From the NCBI GenBank assembly GCA_964368305.1, contig CAYJAB010000001.1, forward strand, positions 1 through 64,000: DNA of 64,000 nt, given 5' to 3'. The stretch comes from CAYJAB01 sp964368305. GTDB taxonomy: Bacteria; Bacillota_I; Bacilli_A; Erysipelotrichales; Erysipelotrichaceae. Below, one piece after another: positions 19,189 through 28,826 of this stretch. Numbering within the stretch: the stretch's first letter is position 1; the number at the start of each line of letters is the position of its first letter. The notes beneath the pieces were generated by a model. The model made no database searches. It saw nothing but the letters and a program-made list of their open reading frames with translations, and was not told where the DNA came from. Both the position numbers and the translations under genes were made by a program.

Positions 19189-20218
19189 ACGCATTATGAT
19201 ATCTTTGAAGCAATTCATCCATATCCATACTATCCACATCTTCTTTTCTCAACAGATTTTGATATCCATCAATTAAATATATAAATTGTTCATATGAAAT
19301 AATATGATTTAATGCATCCTTAATGCGATTGTTAAATGGCATACGCGTTAAATACCATCCCGCATGCCCTCTCATTTCACGCATACCCGTTTTCTCACCT
19401 TTCAATGAAATTAAACGGATTGCATGTTGTTTGGCAATTTCAATTCTTTCTGTAAAACTCTTAGACGGTTTTAACTCTTTTGTTTCCAAATAAGAAACAC
19501 ACTCATCAATCAACCATGGATCACCTAAAATACCACGTCCAATCATCACCGCATCACATCCTGTTTCATCCAACATGCGACGTGCATCTTCTGCACTTAT
19601 GATATCCCCATTGCCAATTACTGGAATAGAAACCGCTTCCTTCACTTGTTTGATATAACTCCAATCCGATTTACCCTCATACATTTGAGAGCGTGTTCTT
19701 GCATGCAGCGCAATTGCACTTGCTCCTGCTTTTTCAAGCCCTTGTGCAAAAGAAACCGCATTGATTGACTTTGTATCCCAACCTAGTCTTATTTTAACCG
19801 TAACTGGTTTTTTTACATTTTCCACAATTGCGGAAACAATTGAAAATGCATTTTCAGGATCTTTCATCATTGCAGATCCACTATTAGACTTGATGACTTT
19901 TGTAACAGGACACCCCATATTAATATCGATAATATCACACGTTGTATTTTGATCTAAAAAGATTGCGGCCTTTACCATACTCTCTTTATCACTTCCAAAA
20001 AGTTGCATAGAAATCGGATGTTCATTTTCCGCAATATCCATCATTCCATGTGTTTTTTGATTTTCATACACAATCGCCTTATCACTCAGCATTTCAGTAT
20101 AAATCAAACCAGCATTAAACTCTTTTGCGATACTACGAAAAGCGACATTGCTAATACCAGCCATCGGCGCAATCACAACTTGATTTTCAATTTCAATATC
20201 CCTAATTTTCCACTTCAT
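19175..20218 (-). CDS. dusB: tRNA-dihydrouridine synthase
   Basis: This 347-residue FMN enzyme reduces uridines in the tRNA D loop. The N-terminal TIM barrel shows [22 protein letters not shown] (catalytic Cys in MGCP), [17 protein letters not shown] and [13 protein letters not shown], all standard Dus motifs; a helical domain follows. The start codon shares one base with the hslO stop (TAATG), so translation is coupled. The pairing of hslO, dusB and lysS also occurs in Bacillus, which supports the assignment to the DusB class rather than another paralogue. Confidence 0.95.
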   Translation of the reverse strand: MKWKIRDIEIENQVVIAPMAGISNVAFRSIAKEFNAGLIYTEMLSDKAIVYENQKTHGMMDIAENEHPISMQLFGSDKESMVKAAIFLDQNTTCDIIDINMGCPVTKVIKSNSGSAMMKDPENAFSIVSAIVENVKKPVTVKIRLGWDTKSINAVSFAQGLEKAGASAIALHARTRSQMYEGKSDWSYIKQVKEAVSIPVIGNGDIISAEDARRMLDETGCDAVMIGRGILGDPWLIDECVSYLETKELKPSKSFTERIEIAKQHAIRLISLKGEKTGMREMRGHAGWYLTRMPFNNRIKDALNHIISYEQFIYLIDGYQNLLRKEDVDSMDMDELLQRYHNAFDKQ

Positions 20219-21102
20219 TAATTTTTATTTACCTTACTTTGGATAATTTCATCTAAGGTTGCTTCATCAAACCAAAACTGTGTATTACAATACTGACAGC
20301 TCACTTCACAACCATGATCCTCTTGTTTCATTTCTTTTAAATCCTTCACATCTAAAGTCATTAAAGCATCCTGCATTCTATCTTTATTACAGTCACACTT
20401 AAACGCTAGATCTTCTACACTTAATATTTCAATATCTTCAAATAAACTTTTCGCAATCATCTGCGCATCCATATTTTCACTTACAAGTTCAGATACAGGT
20501 CTTAAACTAGAAATTACTTTTTCACATGCCACAATATCTTCTTCTGTTGCACTTGGCATCAATTGAATTAATACACCACCTGCAGCACTTACATGATTGT
20601 CCTCTTCTACCAATACTCCTACACTTAATGCAGTTGGTGTTTGTTCACTCACAGTGAAATAATATGCAAAATCCTCACCAATCTCACCACTTACAAGTGC
20701 AACTGTACCTGTAAAGTCATTTTTCAGTGAAATATCTTTTATAACTCTTAGATACCCTTCTTTTCCAACAGCAGTTCCTACAGCCAATTTATTCGTATCA
20801 TTGTATACTAAATGAATATGCGGATCTCCCACAAATCCTCTTACAGTCCCATCACTATAGGCATCTACTAAAATCGTCCCAATGCTTCCGCCACCATTAA
20901 TTTGAATCGTGATTTTTTCATGGCTGCTTTTCAACATTCCACCCATCATTGTAGCTACACTTAACACTCTACCAAGTGCTGCTGCAGATGTTGGCCAACA
21001 ATCATGTCTCTGTCTTGCTTCTTCCACAAGATTTGTTGTTGTACTAACAAATATTCTAATATTACCACTATGGGCAATCGCTTTTACTAATTGATCTTTC
21101 AT
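20218..21102 (-). CDS. hslO: Redox-regulated chaperone Hsp33
   Basis: This 294-residue protein is the oxidation-activated holdase Hsp33. The C-terminal zinc switch is complete: CDC in [10 protein letters not shown] and C-x2-C in [12 protein letters not shown]. The N-terminal substrate-binding domain includes [21 protein letters not shown] chose the ATG at 21102 because AGGAG lies eight bases upstream; a GTG nine bases further out would overlap that ribosome site. It is cotranscribed with dusB. Under oxidative stress it loses zinc and binds unfolding proteins. Confidence 0.95.
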   Translation of the reverse strand: MKDQLVKAIAHSGNIRIFVSTTTNLVEEARQRHDCWPTSAAALGRVLSVATMMGGMLKSSHEKITIQINGGGSIGTILVDAYSDGTVRGFVGDPHIHLVYNDTNKLAVGTAVGKEGYLRVIKDISLKNDFTGTVALVSGEIGEDFAYYFTVSEQTPTALSVGVLVEEDNHVSAAGGVLIQLMPSATEEDIVACEKVISSLRPVSELVSENMDAQMIAKSLFEDIEILSVEDLAFKCDCNKDRMQDALMTLDVKDLKEMKQEDHGCEVSCQYCNTQFWFDEATLDEIIQSKVNKN

Positions 21103-21125
21103 ACGCTTCACTCCTTTTATATCTA

Positions 21126-22490
21126 TTAATTACTTGAATTCACAAGTTTTGTCAAATCTTTAGCCCATTTAGCTTGACGATATCGAATCATCGTCAATAT
21201 CAATCGTACAACTTGTTCAATTTGACAAATCAACACTACAAGTACGATATTCTCTATTTTTAAAACCTCAACACTGAAAAATGCTAAAGTTAATCCTACA
21301 CCATACACAAGACCCGAATCCAAGAAATTCAATATTTTTGTATCTCCACCTGCTCTTAATGTTGAAAACATCATAAAATTAAACATTCTTAAAAATAATT
21401 TAATCGCAAACACATACAACAATCCAACAGCCATATCAAACACAAATCCTTTGCTATAGCCAAACATATATACAAGCGGTTTCGCAAACACTGACATAAT
21501 AAAGACCATAACAATTCCTAAAATAAACCCAAGTCCCAACTGATAATTTGACTCTTCTTTCGCAAGTTCAATTCTACCTTCTCCTAAACGTGCTCCGATT
21601 AATACACTGACCGCAAGACCATATCCATGTACGCCAAATAAGAATAAGTTAAAGATTTGATTTGATACATAATATGCATCCATACTCAATGTCCCTAGTG
21701 AACCATATGCTTTTACAAACAATGTCATTCCAACTCCAAACAACATTTCATTCACAATCAGCGGTGTCATTTTTTTAACAATTGGACTTACAAAACTCAA
21801 GTCTATTTTAAATGCCGATGCAAAGTCTTGAATAAAAGGTTGTTTTGTTTTAATTGCATACGTAACATTAATCACTAATACAATCAACTGTGCAAGCACA
21901 GAACCCATTGCTGCACCTTCCACTCCATACGCTAACACAAAGATAAATAAATAGTTTAACCCTACATTTAATAACGCACCTATCACAGATACATACAATG
22001 TTATTTTAGCTTGTTGTGTACTTCTAAACATTGTCATAAATGATTGATTCACTGCATATGGAATTAAATAAAACATCATGATTCTCAAATACAACATACT
22101 ATAATGCAATACTTCTAAATCTTTCAAATAGAAATATAATAAATCTCTTCCAAAAAACATCGAAACCAAAGTCCATATCGTAGCATTCGCAACCCCTAAA
22201 ATTAGTCCAAGCGCAAATGTCTTTTGTAAGTTCTTATTTTGCTTTGCCCCAAAAAACTGAGCAGAAAACATCGCAATACCAGATGACACACCCCAACTAA
22301 TCCCATCATGCAACATGATGATTTGTGAGGTATTCCCAACTGCAGTTACCATACCAATCGATGAAACCATCATCATATCAATAATACTCATACAACTTTG
22401 CAGTAACATCTGAAGTGCAAGTGGGATCGCAATTGTAGCTGTTTTTATATAAAATGCTTTTTCGCCAAAATATTTTCTTAAAAAACTCAT
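21126..22490 (-). CDS. MATE-family efflux transporter
   Basis: This 454-residue membrane protein has twelve hydrophobic segments in two similar halves, the multidrug and toxic compound extrusion fold. Family features include LALQMLLQSCMSIIDMMMVS in the first helix pair and GGDTKILNFLDSG in the second half. AGGAGG precedes the ATG. MATE proteins exchange cationic drugs or metabolites for Na+ or H+; the coupling ion and substrate are not evident. It lies 23 bases upstream of hslO and could be cotranscribed with it, which would be an unusual grouping. Confidence 0.92.
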   Translation of the reverse strand: MSFLRKYFGEKAFYIKTATIAIPLALQMLLQSCMSIIDMMMVSSIGMVTAVGNTSQIIMLHDGISWGVSSGIAMFSAQFFGAKQNKNLQKTFALGLILGVANATIWTLVSMFFGRDLLYFYLKDLEVLHYSMLYLRIMMFYLIPYAVNQSFMTMFRSTQQAKITLYVSVIGALLNVGLNYLFIFVLAYGVEGAAMGSVLAQLIVLVINVTYAIKTKQPFIQDFASAFKIDLSFVSPIVKKMTPLIVNEMLFGVGMTLFVKAYGSLGTLSMDAYYVSNQIFNLFLFGVHGYGLAVSVLIGARLGEGRIELAKEESNYQLGLGFILGIVMVFIMSVFAKPLVYMFGYSKGFVFDMAVGLLYVFAIKLFLRMFNFMMFSTLRAGGDTKILNFLDSGLVYGVGLTLAFFSVEVLKIENIVLVVLICQIEQVVRLILTMIRYRQAKWAKDLTKLVNSSN

Positions 22491-22548
22491 AACTTTCCTC
22501 CTTGCAATGAAAATAATTATACCATATATTCCCTCTTTAAATAAGAAA

Positions 22549-22573
22549 AAAATAGATTCTATAAATCTATTTT
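22549..22573 (-). terminator. Terminator of the Ada operon
   Basis: AAAATAGATT (22549-22558) pairs with 22564-22573 and is followed on the minus strand by a run of T. It overlaps the stop codon of the DUF1848 gene. Confidence 0.75.
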
Positions 22574-23516
22574 ACTCATCAAAAAGCGATAACTGTCTTC
22601 TTATTATACTTTTCGTCTCTCGCGTCGTTATAATACTCTTTTCTGTCATATTTCCACTTAAGACCATAGACTCAGGATTATGATTTTTATAATTGATGAA
22701 AGCTTGTTTATCACTTTTTAAAGCATAACAATACTTACAACCATTCAAACAAGTATTATACGTACCCACCTCAATGCTCTCAACACAGCCACAGATCTTT
22801 CTTTGATTTAAATCCTTCTTCACATCCACCTTCATCTTTAAAATCTTCTCTATTCTTTTTTTATCAATACAAGAAGAATGTTCAATTTTTAAATCAGATA
22901 AATCCAACTCTTCACAACACGTTGTAATTTGAATTTGATACTCTGCAGAAATACGTGCAAAATGCTGCATTAACACACGATACTCCTCCATATTAATATA
23001 CGCATCACTTGTATGTTGCATGCGATGCGATACATTTTTATATAAATCCAAAAAACTCACAACACATGTATCCGTATACCCTTGCAGTCTTTTGCACATA
23101 TACTCAAACTTCTCTATATGATATGAAACCGTAAACACATCACTTAAAATAATCGGATCATATCTCCACACCATTCGATCTTTTGTCAAACGCTTGCTCA
23201 TCTTTATAAAACAATCAAGTAATACTTCTTTATCTAAAACATTCTCTTCTGTATTTTTATCATACGGTGTAATTGTAAATAAAAAATAATACAAATACCC
23301 CATACGATCTATTTCATCTAAATAAGGTAAAAAAGGAATTGGATTCTTTGTCCAAAATACAATTAAATCCACATCCTCTTTCTTTAAAGATACTTCATAA
23401 AATCTATCTGGATTAAATGGATGAATCACATATACTTTTCCTCTTTTTAACCCATTTAAAAACCACTCACCATAAAAAGATGGAATATCCGTCCTTCTTG
23501 AAGCACTAATAATCAT
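22572..23516 (-). CDS. DUF1848 family protein with C-terminal cysteine cluster
   Basis: This 314-residue protein matches the DUF1848 family: it opens with MIISASRRTDIPSFYGEWF and continues with VYVIHPFNPDRF and DLIVFWTKNPIPFLPYLDEI. The C-terminal region has CGCVES, CLNGCKYCYA and nearby cysteines, which resemble a radical-SAM or iron-sulfur cluster site, although the canonical N-terminal CxxxCxxC is absent. Its biochemical role is unknown. It follows the alkylguanine transferase gene after four bases and shares its terminator, so it is part of the methylation-damage operon; that context suggests a nucleic acid repair or modification role. Confidence 0.85.
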   Translation of the reverse strand: MIISASRRTDIPSFYGEWFLNGLKRGKVYVIHPFNPDRFYEVSLKKEDVDLIVFWTKNPIPFLPYLDEIDRMGYLYYFLFTITPYDKNTEENVLDKEVLLDCFIKMSKRLTKDRMVWRYDPIILSDVFTVSYHIEKFEYMCKRLQGYTDTCVVSFLDLYKNVSHRMQHTSDAYINMEEYRVLMQHFARISAEYQIQITTCCEELDLSDLKIEHSSCIDKKRIEKILKMKVDVKKDLNQRKICGCVESIEVGTYNTCLNGCKYCYALKSDKQAFINYKNHNPESMVLSGNMTEKSIITTRETKSIIRRQLSLFDE

Positions 23517-23520
23517 CTAC

Positions 23521-23976
23521 TTATTTTCCACTCTCTAAATCCAATAAAAACTGCTTTACATCTAATCCTCCCGCATACCCTACCAGTTTATTAGATGACC
23601 CAATTACACGATGACAAGGAACGACAATCATAATTGGATTTTTATTATTTGCACCACCCACTGCACGACATGCTTTTGTATTTCCTATTTCCTGGGCAAT
23701 ATCTTTATACGTACGTGTTTCACCGTATGGAATATTACAAAGTGCATCCCACACTTTCTTTTGAAAGTCTGTCCCTTTAACACGATATTTAAAAGTGAAC
23801 TGCACTCTTTTTTTATCTAAATAAGCACACAGTTCATCAAAGACATAATCAGTAAATTCATTTTTTACACCGAAATCCTCCGCATCTTTCACAAAAAGTA
23901 AATGCGTTACATAATCAGATTCATACCCTATTTTTACATATCCAACTTTTGTTTTATAAACCGCATAATTTTCCAT
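23521..23976 (-). CDS. ogt: Methylated-DNA-protein-cysteine methyltransferase (Ogt/AdaB type)
   Basis: This 151-residue suicide repair protein removes methyl groups from O6-methylguanine. The active site is IVVPCHRVIGSS with C121 as acceptor, and the recognition helix region TYKDIAQEIGNTKACRAVGG is typical. I chose MENYAVYKTK because AAAGGAG precedes it and it begins just after the upstream stop; a longer frame overlaps the Ada-like gene. Together with the next gene upstream it recreates, as two proteins, what E. coli Ada does as one, as in Bacillus AdaA/AdaB. Confidence 0.95.
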   Translation of the reverse strand: MENYAVYKTKVGYVKIGYESDYVTHLLFVKDAEDFGVKNEFTDYVFDELCAYLDKKRVQFTFKYRVKGTDFQKKVWDALCNIPYGETRTYKDIAQEIGNTKACRAVGGANNKNPIMIVVPCHRVIGSSNKLVGYAGGLDVKQFLLDLESGK

Positions 23977-23978
23977 AC

Positions 23979-24536
23979 TTACTCCTTTATTAAACTTGCA
24001 CGATATTCCCCCGGTGTGCACTCTTTTCTTTTTTTAAACCACACATAAAACGAAGATACACTATTTATACCAATACTAGATGCAATCTCCACAATTGCCT
24101 TTTCTGTATTTTCTAATTGATCCAATACATATTGCAGACGTATATTCGATAAATACGCACAAACCGTAATATCTTTCTTTGCGACAAATAGTTCATTCAT
24201 TCTTTTTCTAGAATACCCTATCCTTTGTGCACATAAATCAAGACACTGTTCTTCATCAAAATTTTCATGCATATATGTAATACAGCGATTGATATCTTCA
24301 CTCACTGGATCATAATTTAATAAATCACTGCGACATCTCTTACAAGCACGATACCCCTGTGCAATTGCCTCTTGCGCTGTATTAAAAAAAATGACATTCT
24401 CATATTTTGGAAGTTTTGATTTACAAGAAGGACGACAAAAAATACCTGTAGTCTTCACTGCATAATAAAATTCACCATCATAGGTTGTATCATTTTTTTC
24501 TACTACAGAATACTTCTGTATATTTGTAAGCTCCAT
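23979..24536 (-). CDS. adaA: Ada-like methylphosphotriester transferase and AraC-type activator (AdaA)
   Basis: This 185-residue protein combines the Ada zinc domain with an AraC-type DNA-binding domain. The four zinc cysteines are C34, C38, C65 and C68 (GIFCRPSCKSKLP and RACKRCRSD); C34 is expected to accept the methyl group from phosphotriesters and switch on activation. The HTH region covers about residues 85-180 with GINSVSSFYVWFKKRKECTP. The O6-methylguanine transferase is a separate gene just downstream. Self-methylated protein probably activates this three-gene operon. The ribosome site AAGGGG lies inside a stable hairpin. Confidence 0.95.
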   Translation of the reverse strand: MELTNIQKYSVVEKNDTTYDGEFYYAVKTTGIFCRPSCKSKLPKYENVIFFNTAQEAIAQGYRACKRCRSDLLNYDPVSEDINRCITYMHENFDEEQCLDLCAQRIGYSRKRMNELFVAKKDITVCAYLSNIRLQYVLDQLENTEKAIVEIASSIGINSVSSFYVWFKKRKECTPGEYRASLIKE

Positions 24537-24539
24537 AAT

Positions 24540-24579
24540 AAAATCCCCTTATTTATTACAACATAAACAAGGGGATTTT
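24540..24579 (-). terminator. Hairpin between the FUSC-like gene and adaA
   Basis: AAAATCCCCTT (24540-24550) pairs perfectly with AAGGGGATTTT (24569-24579). It lies between the adaA start and the next upstream stop at 24594. As RNA its 3' arm contains the adaA ribosome site AAGGGG, so it may terminate upstream transcripts and also hide that site in read-through RNA. Confidence 0.65.
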
Positions 24580-24593
24580 TCTATATCTATTTT

Positions 24594-25130
24594 TTATATT
24601 TCTTGACCAATATCATCTACCTTTATTACATCATCTCCATTATGTACTTTATTTTGATAAATGACATTAATCACAAGACCAATCAATACACCAATTGCTG
24701 TATCCACAACACGCGCTACTGTATATCCAACATATGTATCCGGTGTTTGTGTAAACAATACAACGAAGTATACGATTGTACCCGGTTGAATTGCACTTGT
24801 CGCATTTAAAATAATATTAATATAAATCGTTAAAAATAGTCCTAATACTAAATAGATTGAACTTGGAATCCCAAATGGTGTTGTAGAAAACAAATAATAA
24901 AACGGAATCGCTACAAGTCCTCCAAGCATTGCCCCAAAGACACGGTTAAATCCACTTTTAGCCCCATCCTTCATAACGTTTCCAACACCATATACTGCAC
25001 CAATACACACAGATGCTGCATTTCTTCCATCCAATAAATATTCATACGCAAGTGCAGCTACAAGAACAGCCACCAACGTCTTTATTACTCTTGCTCCAAT
25101 TTTTGGTAATCTAAACTTTTTCTTTTCCAT
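24594..25130 (-). CDS. FUSC-like / aromatic acid exporter family membrane protein
   Basis: This 178-residue protein has a short basic N-terminus (KKKFRLPKIGARVIK), about five hydrophobic segments and a charged C-terminal tail. The first membrane segments and VCIGAVYGVGNVMKDGAKSG match the FUSC/DUF939 group of small membrane proteins. I chose MEKKKFRLP since AGGGGG precedes it. The protein is the short form without a cytosolic exporter domain. Function is unproven. It lies between the Mrp cluster and adaA and has its own candidate promoter. Confidence 0.8.
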   Translation of the reverse strand: MEKKKFRLPKIGARVIKTLVAVLVAALAYEYLLDGRNAASVCIGAVYGVGNVMKDGAKSGFNRVFGAMLGGLVAIPFYYLFSTTPFGIPSSIYLVLGLFLTIYINIILNATSAIQPGTIVYFVVLFTQTPDTYVGYTVARVVDTAIGVLIGLVINVIYQNKVHNGDDVIKVDDIGQEI

Positions 25131-25219
25131 ACAATACCCCCTATAGATACAATACACAAATGAAAATATACTCTTACGAGCATATATATTCTTTATTTAA
25201 TCATACTTTATTCCAATAA

Positions 25220-25340
25220 AAAAATCACTGTGTAATGCTTTAAAGTCTAATATACTAGTCTCTGTAAATAAAAACTTAGTATATAATAGCTCATTTTTCA
25301 CAAATAAGCAACAACTTTTTAAACAAAATCAGTGATTTTT
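25220..25340. repeat. Long-range inverted repeat in the Mrp/FUSC gap
   Basis: AAAAATCACTG (25220-25230) is perfectly complementary to CAGTGATTTTT (25330-25340), 99 bases apart. The 3' arm on the minus strand ends in a T run. The interval also contains an inner 7-bp pair TATACTA/TAGTATA. It may be a large-loop terminator for the Mrp operon. Confidence 0.45.
25283..25311 (-). promoter_or_regulatory. Promoter candidate for the FUSC-like gene
   Basis: TTGCTT (25306-25311) and TATTAT (25283-25288) are 17 bases apart on the minus strand, about 150 bases before the gene start. Confidence 0.45.
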
Positions 25341-25345
25341 CACAA

Positions 25346-27328
25346 TTAAAGATTAGATAACATATAAATTAAACAAATACACACACCAGAACCAAACAGT
25401 AATAACCCAAAAGAAAGGCTACTTTCGATTTCATCCCAACGTGGATGTTCAGCATATTTAATCTCAAAACTTCCCGGAAGATAATCTTCTTGATCCACAA
25501 CAGGTTTTTTCTTTCTTCTAAGAAGTGTTGCATTAAGCAGTGCCATCATCCAATCTGTAAAGCTTGCGACAAAGCGCGCTGCTAAACTACATGTAAACGG
25601 TAATATGTGTTGAACCATAGGACGATAAATTAATCTCTCTAAATCCAGCCAACTTGGCCAACGCTCCGCATACACGACCACACCATCTTCTTTTTTCATT
25701 AAGAATACACGTACAACTAAGAAATACACAAGTACACCAATCGTAATTGAAATGACTGCACCTTTTAAGTTAATCCAAGCAAAGTACGCAACCGCATGAT
25801 CCAGTGCGTGTCCATGCATAAATGCTTGCATAATATCTGCGATTTTATCTGTGAATGCATTTGGCATACATCCAATCAATACAAGTGGAATTGCACTCAG
25901 TGTTAAATAAACCCAACTTTCTTTAGACATGACTTTTTTAACACCTTCGTATTTTTCTTGTACTGCTTTATCACTATTTTTTTCAACAAAAATTGCGACA
26001 AATATTTTTGTCATATACGCAACTGTAATACCACCCGCAAACAAGAATGTATACTCAATCATTGTAAACAATGGTTCAAGTGAAGTTGCCTCTACGATAT
26101 GAATATATTCTACAATACTTTCATGGAGCAATGTTTTTGATACATATCCATTTAATAATGGAATACCACCAATACCTAAAGAACCAATTAAAAACAATAA
26201 GCCTAAGAACCATTTCTTACGTCCAAATCCACGAATTTTATTTAAGTCTAACTGATGTGTATTACTATAAATTACACCCGCTAGCATAAACAATAACAAT
26301 TTAATTAAAGAGTGATTCATCATATGAAGCAATGTTCCACGTACCGCAAGTGTATTGTGAGATCCTAAGAAAATACTCATCGCAATCCCAATTGAAATAA
26401 ATCCAATTTGAGACATTGAAGAACACGCAAGTGTACGTTTTAAATTATTTGAGAACAGAGCCAATATTGCCCCAAGCACCATTGTAATCGTCCCTAAAGT
26501 TAAGATTAAATACGCCCAGTTTGTATCATTTCTAAAGATTTCCATAGAAATGACAATCATACCAAACACACCCGCTTTAGTTAAGATACCACTTAGCAAT
26601 GCACTTGCTGGTGCAGGTGCAACCGGATGGGCTTTCGGAAGCCATACATGAAGTGGATAAAGACCCGCTTTTGCACCAAATCCAACTAATATTAAAATAC
26701 CAGATACAATAACACTCATATAATTATCACAAGCCAATACAGCATCATATAATTCATTCATATTCAATGTACCAATTGTATTATATAAAACAAATAGTCC
26801 CATCAACATCGTTAATCCACCAATCACCGCAACCGCAATATAAACTTCTCCAGCTTTCATTGCTTCTGGTTTTTGATCATGAATAACCATCACATAAGAT
26901 GTAAATGACATAATTTCAAAATAAATAAATGTTGTATATAAATCTACAGATAAAAATACACCCACCGTTGCCCCTGCTGTGACAAGAGTGAAAAATAAAT
27001 AACGTAATTTATTGTCATAGTGACTTAAATACTCTTTTGTATATCCTGTAGTCATAAACCACATAAATGCTGCAATTAAACTATACACCGCTCTAAATCC
27101 ATCTAATTGAAGTTCAAATGATAATCCAAACAGATTGTCAAAACTAAATTGAATCTGACCTACTGTTAAAACTGTATAAAGTAAGTACGCAACCATTACA
27201 AACTCAATCATCGCAACCGCTGTTGCTAAATTAAATGCTGTCTTACTTGATTTTCTTCCAAATAATACGACAAGCAATCCACCCATCATCGGCCATACTG
27301 TTACTATAAATAATAATATTTCATTCAT
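25346..27328 (-). CDS. Mrp/NuoL-like proton-conducting antiporter subunit (fourth of four)
   Basis: This 660-residue membrane protein is the largest of four homologous antiporter-type subunits. The core carries the key charged residues of the NuoL/M/N and MrpA/D family: E138 (FIYFEIMSF), K220 (GFGAKAGLYPLHVWLP), K251 (GILTKAGVF) and a late lysine in NGYVSKTLLHE. A C-terminal extension of about 200 residues with further hydrophobic segments resembles NuoL or HyfB. AGGTGA supports the ATG at 27328, nine bases inside a possible GTG frame. It ends the operon. The intact charge relay suggests a working ion channel. Confidence 0.9.
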   Translation of the reverse strand: MNEILLFIVTVWPMMGGLLVVLFGRKSSKTAFNLATAVAMIEFVMVAYLLYTVLTVGQIQFSFDNLFGLSFELQLDGFRAVYSLIAAFMWFMTTGYTKEYLSHYDNKLRYLFFTLVTAGATVGVFLSVDLYTTFIYFEIMSFTSYVMVIHDQKPEAMKAGEVYIAVAVIGGLTMLMGLFVLYNTIGTLNMNELYDAVLACDNYMSVIVSGILILVGFGAKAGLYPLHVWLPKAHPVAPAPASALLSGILTKAGVFGMIVISMEIFRNDTNWAYLILTLGTITMVLGAILALFSNNLKRTLACSSMSQIGFISIGIAMSIFLGSHNTLAVRGTLLHMMNHSLIKLLLFMLAGVIYSNTHQLDLNKIRGFGRKKWFLGLLFLIGSLGIGGIPLLNGYVSKTLLHESIVEYIHIVEATSLEPLFTMIEYTFLFAGGITVAYMTKIFVAIFVEKNSDKAVQEKYEGVKKVMSKESWVYLTLSAIPLVLIGCMPNAFTDKIADIMQAFMHGHALDHAVAYFAWINLKGAVISITIGVLVYFLVVRVFLMKKEDGVVVYAERWPSWLDLERLIYRPMVQHILPFTCSLAARFVASFTDWMMALLNATLLRRKKKPVVDQEDYLPGSFEIKYAEHPRWDEIESSLSFGLLLFGSGVCICLIYMLSNL

Positions 27329-27337
27329 AATTTTCAC

Positions 27338-28813
27338 CTATACCAAGCCATTTGTGATTGCTGTTAATGCATCCATCACAAATGAACTATTGATTCCTAA
27401 GAAAAACATCATTGCACATAAAATTACAAATGGCACTTTCATCATCCAAGATGGATCATGCGCAACTTCAAGTGAAGATGGCGATAAACTTCTTCTTGGG
27501 AAAAATGCTTTGATACTAACTTCAAATGTATAATAGGCTGTTAGAATTGCTGAAATCAACAGCGCCAATACACCAAGCAGTGCAAGCGAACTGTTTACCC
27601 CAATTGCTGCTGATGCAAGTGCATACTTAGAAATAAACCCTGCAAATAGTGGAATCCCTGTTAATGCAAATGAACCTATTGTAAAACTAATAAATGTAAC
27701 ACGCATCTTTTTACCATATCCTTCAATATCTTGAAGGTATTCTTTATGTGTAACTTCCATAACGGCACCTACACAGAAAAACAGACAAATTTTAATTACA
27801 CCATGGAATAACATATGCGCCATTGCTGCCGCAAGACCAAGTGGTGTCATTAAAGTAATACCAAATAAAATATAAGATAAGTTTGATACAGTAGAAAACG
27901 CTAAACGACGTTTTAAATGCACTTCCTTATATGCACACGCACTTCCAAATACAATTGTAAAAATTGCGAATGCCATTGCGATACTTTGTGCATATGTCCC
28001 CATTAAAATAGATGGTCCAAAACAATAAAATGTTACCCTTGCTATCGCAAAGACACCAGATTTAACAACCGCAACCGCATGTAACAACGCTGTTACAGGT
28101 GTTGGCGCAACCCCTGCTGTTGGAAGCCATTTATGAAATGGAAAGACTGCTGCTTTTACACCAAATCCAAAGAAACATAATAAATATCCAAGTAAGATAA
28201 TACTTTCGTTTGCCTCAAATGAATTAAATGCAACGCCTCCATATACAAAATCTAAACTTGCTCCAAATTGATAAATAATCATCATACCAATAAAAGCTAA
28301 AGAAGCTCCTGTAATTGAATACACTAAATATTGTCTTCCTGCTTTAACATCACGATTTTCCATCGAATGCATTACAAGTGGAAGTGTAATAAACGTTAAT
28401 ATTTCATACATTAAATAGAATGTTATAAGATTCGCAGAACTTGCAAGCCCTACAACCACTCCATACGTTGCTACGTAAAACGCAAAGAACTGATTTTTCT
28501 TTGAAAGATGCTCCATATACTCAAACGCATACAATGTTGCGATCGGCCATAAAACACTAATCAATACTAAGAAAATCTTACCAAGCCCATCAATATAAAA
28601 CGCAATTTCAAACCCTTTATTAATAGAGATTAAATTAATTGGTTGACTCATATCTGTAAAGATTAAAGCCATCACCATTAAACTTGTCGATACAACGACA
28701 AACATTGAATACACATTTCTCTTCTTAGAGTCATTTTCACTTATTTTTAGAAAAGGAAGTAAAAACCCTAATAAAATAGGAAACATGATTGCTATAAGTA
28801 CTAAATAATCCAT
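27338..28813 (-). CDS. Mrp/NuoM-like proton-conducting antiporter subunit (third of four)
   Basis: This 491-residue membrane protein has about fourteen hydrophobic segments. The relay residues are E137 (LMYEILTF), K220 (GFGVKAAVFPFHKWLP), K251 (AVVKSGVFAI) and K396 (AGFISKYALAS). In place of the usual AHPVAPxPAS it has GVAPTPVTALLHAV, a variant of the discontinuous helix motif. AGGGGAGG precedes the ATG. The stop is followed within ten bases by the next subunit gene, so the four are one transcript. It should form one ion-translocating unit of the complex. Confidence 0.9.
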   Translation of the reverse strand: MDYLVLIAIMFPILLGFLLPFLKISENDSKKRNVYSMFVVVSTSLMVMALIFTDMSQPINLISINKGFEIAFYIDGLGKIFLVLISVLWPIATLYAFEYMEHLSKKNQFFAFYVATYGVVVGLASSANLITFYLMYEILTFITLPLVMHSMENRDVKAGRQYLVYSITGASLAFIGMMIIYQFGASLDFVYGGVAFNSFEANESIILLGYLLCFFGFGVKAAVFPFHKWLPTAGVAPTPVTALLHAVAVVKSGVFAIARVTFYCFGPSILMGTYAQSIAMAFAIFTIVFGSACAYKEVHLKRRLAFSTVSNLSYILFGITLMTPLGLAAAMAHMLFHGVIKICLFFCVGAVMEVTHKEYLQDIEGYGKKMRVTFISFTIGSFALTGIPLFAGFISKYALASAAIGVNSSLALLGVLALLISAILTAYYTFEVSIKAFFPRRSLSPSSLEVAHDPSWMMKVPFVILCAMMFFLGINSSFVMDALTAITNGLV

Positions 28814-28826
28814 ATTTTACCTCCCC

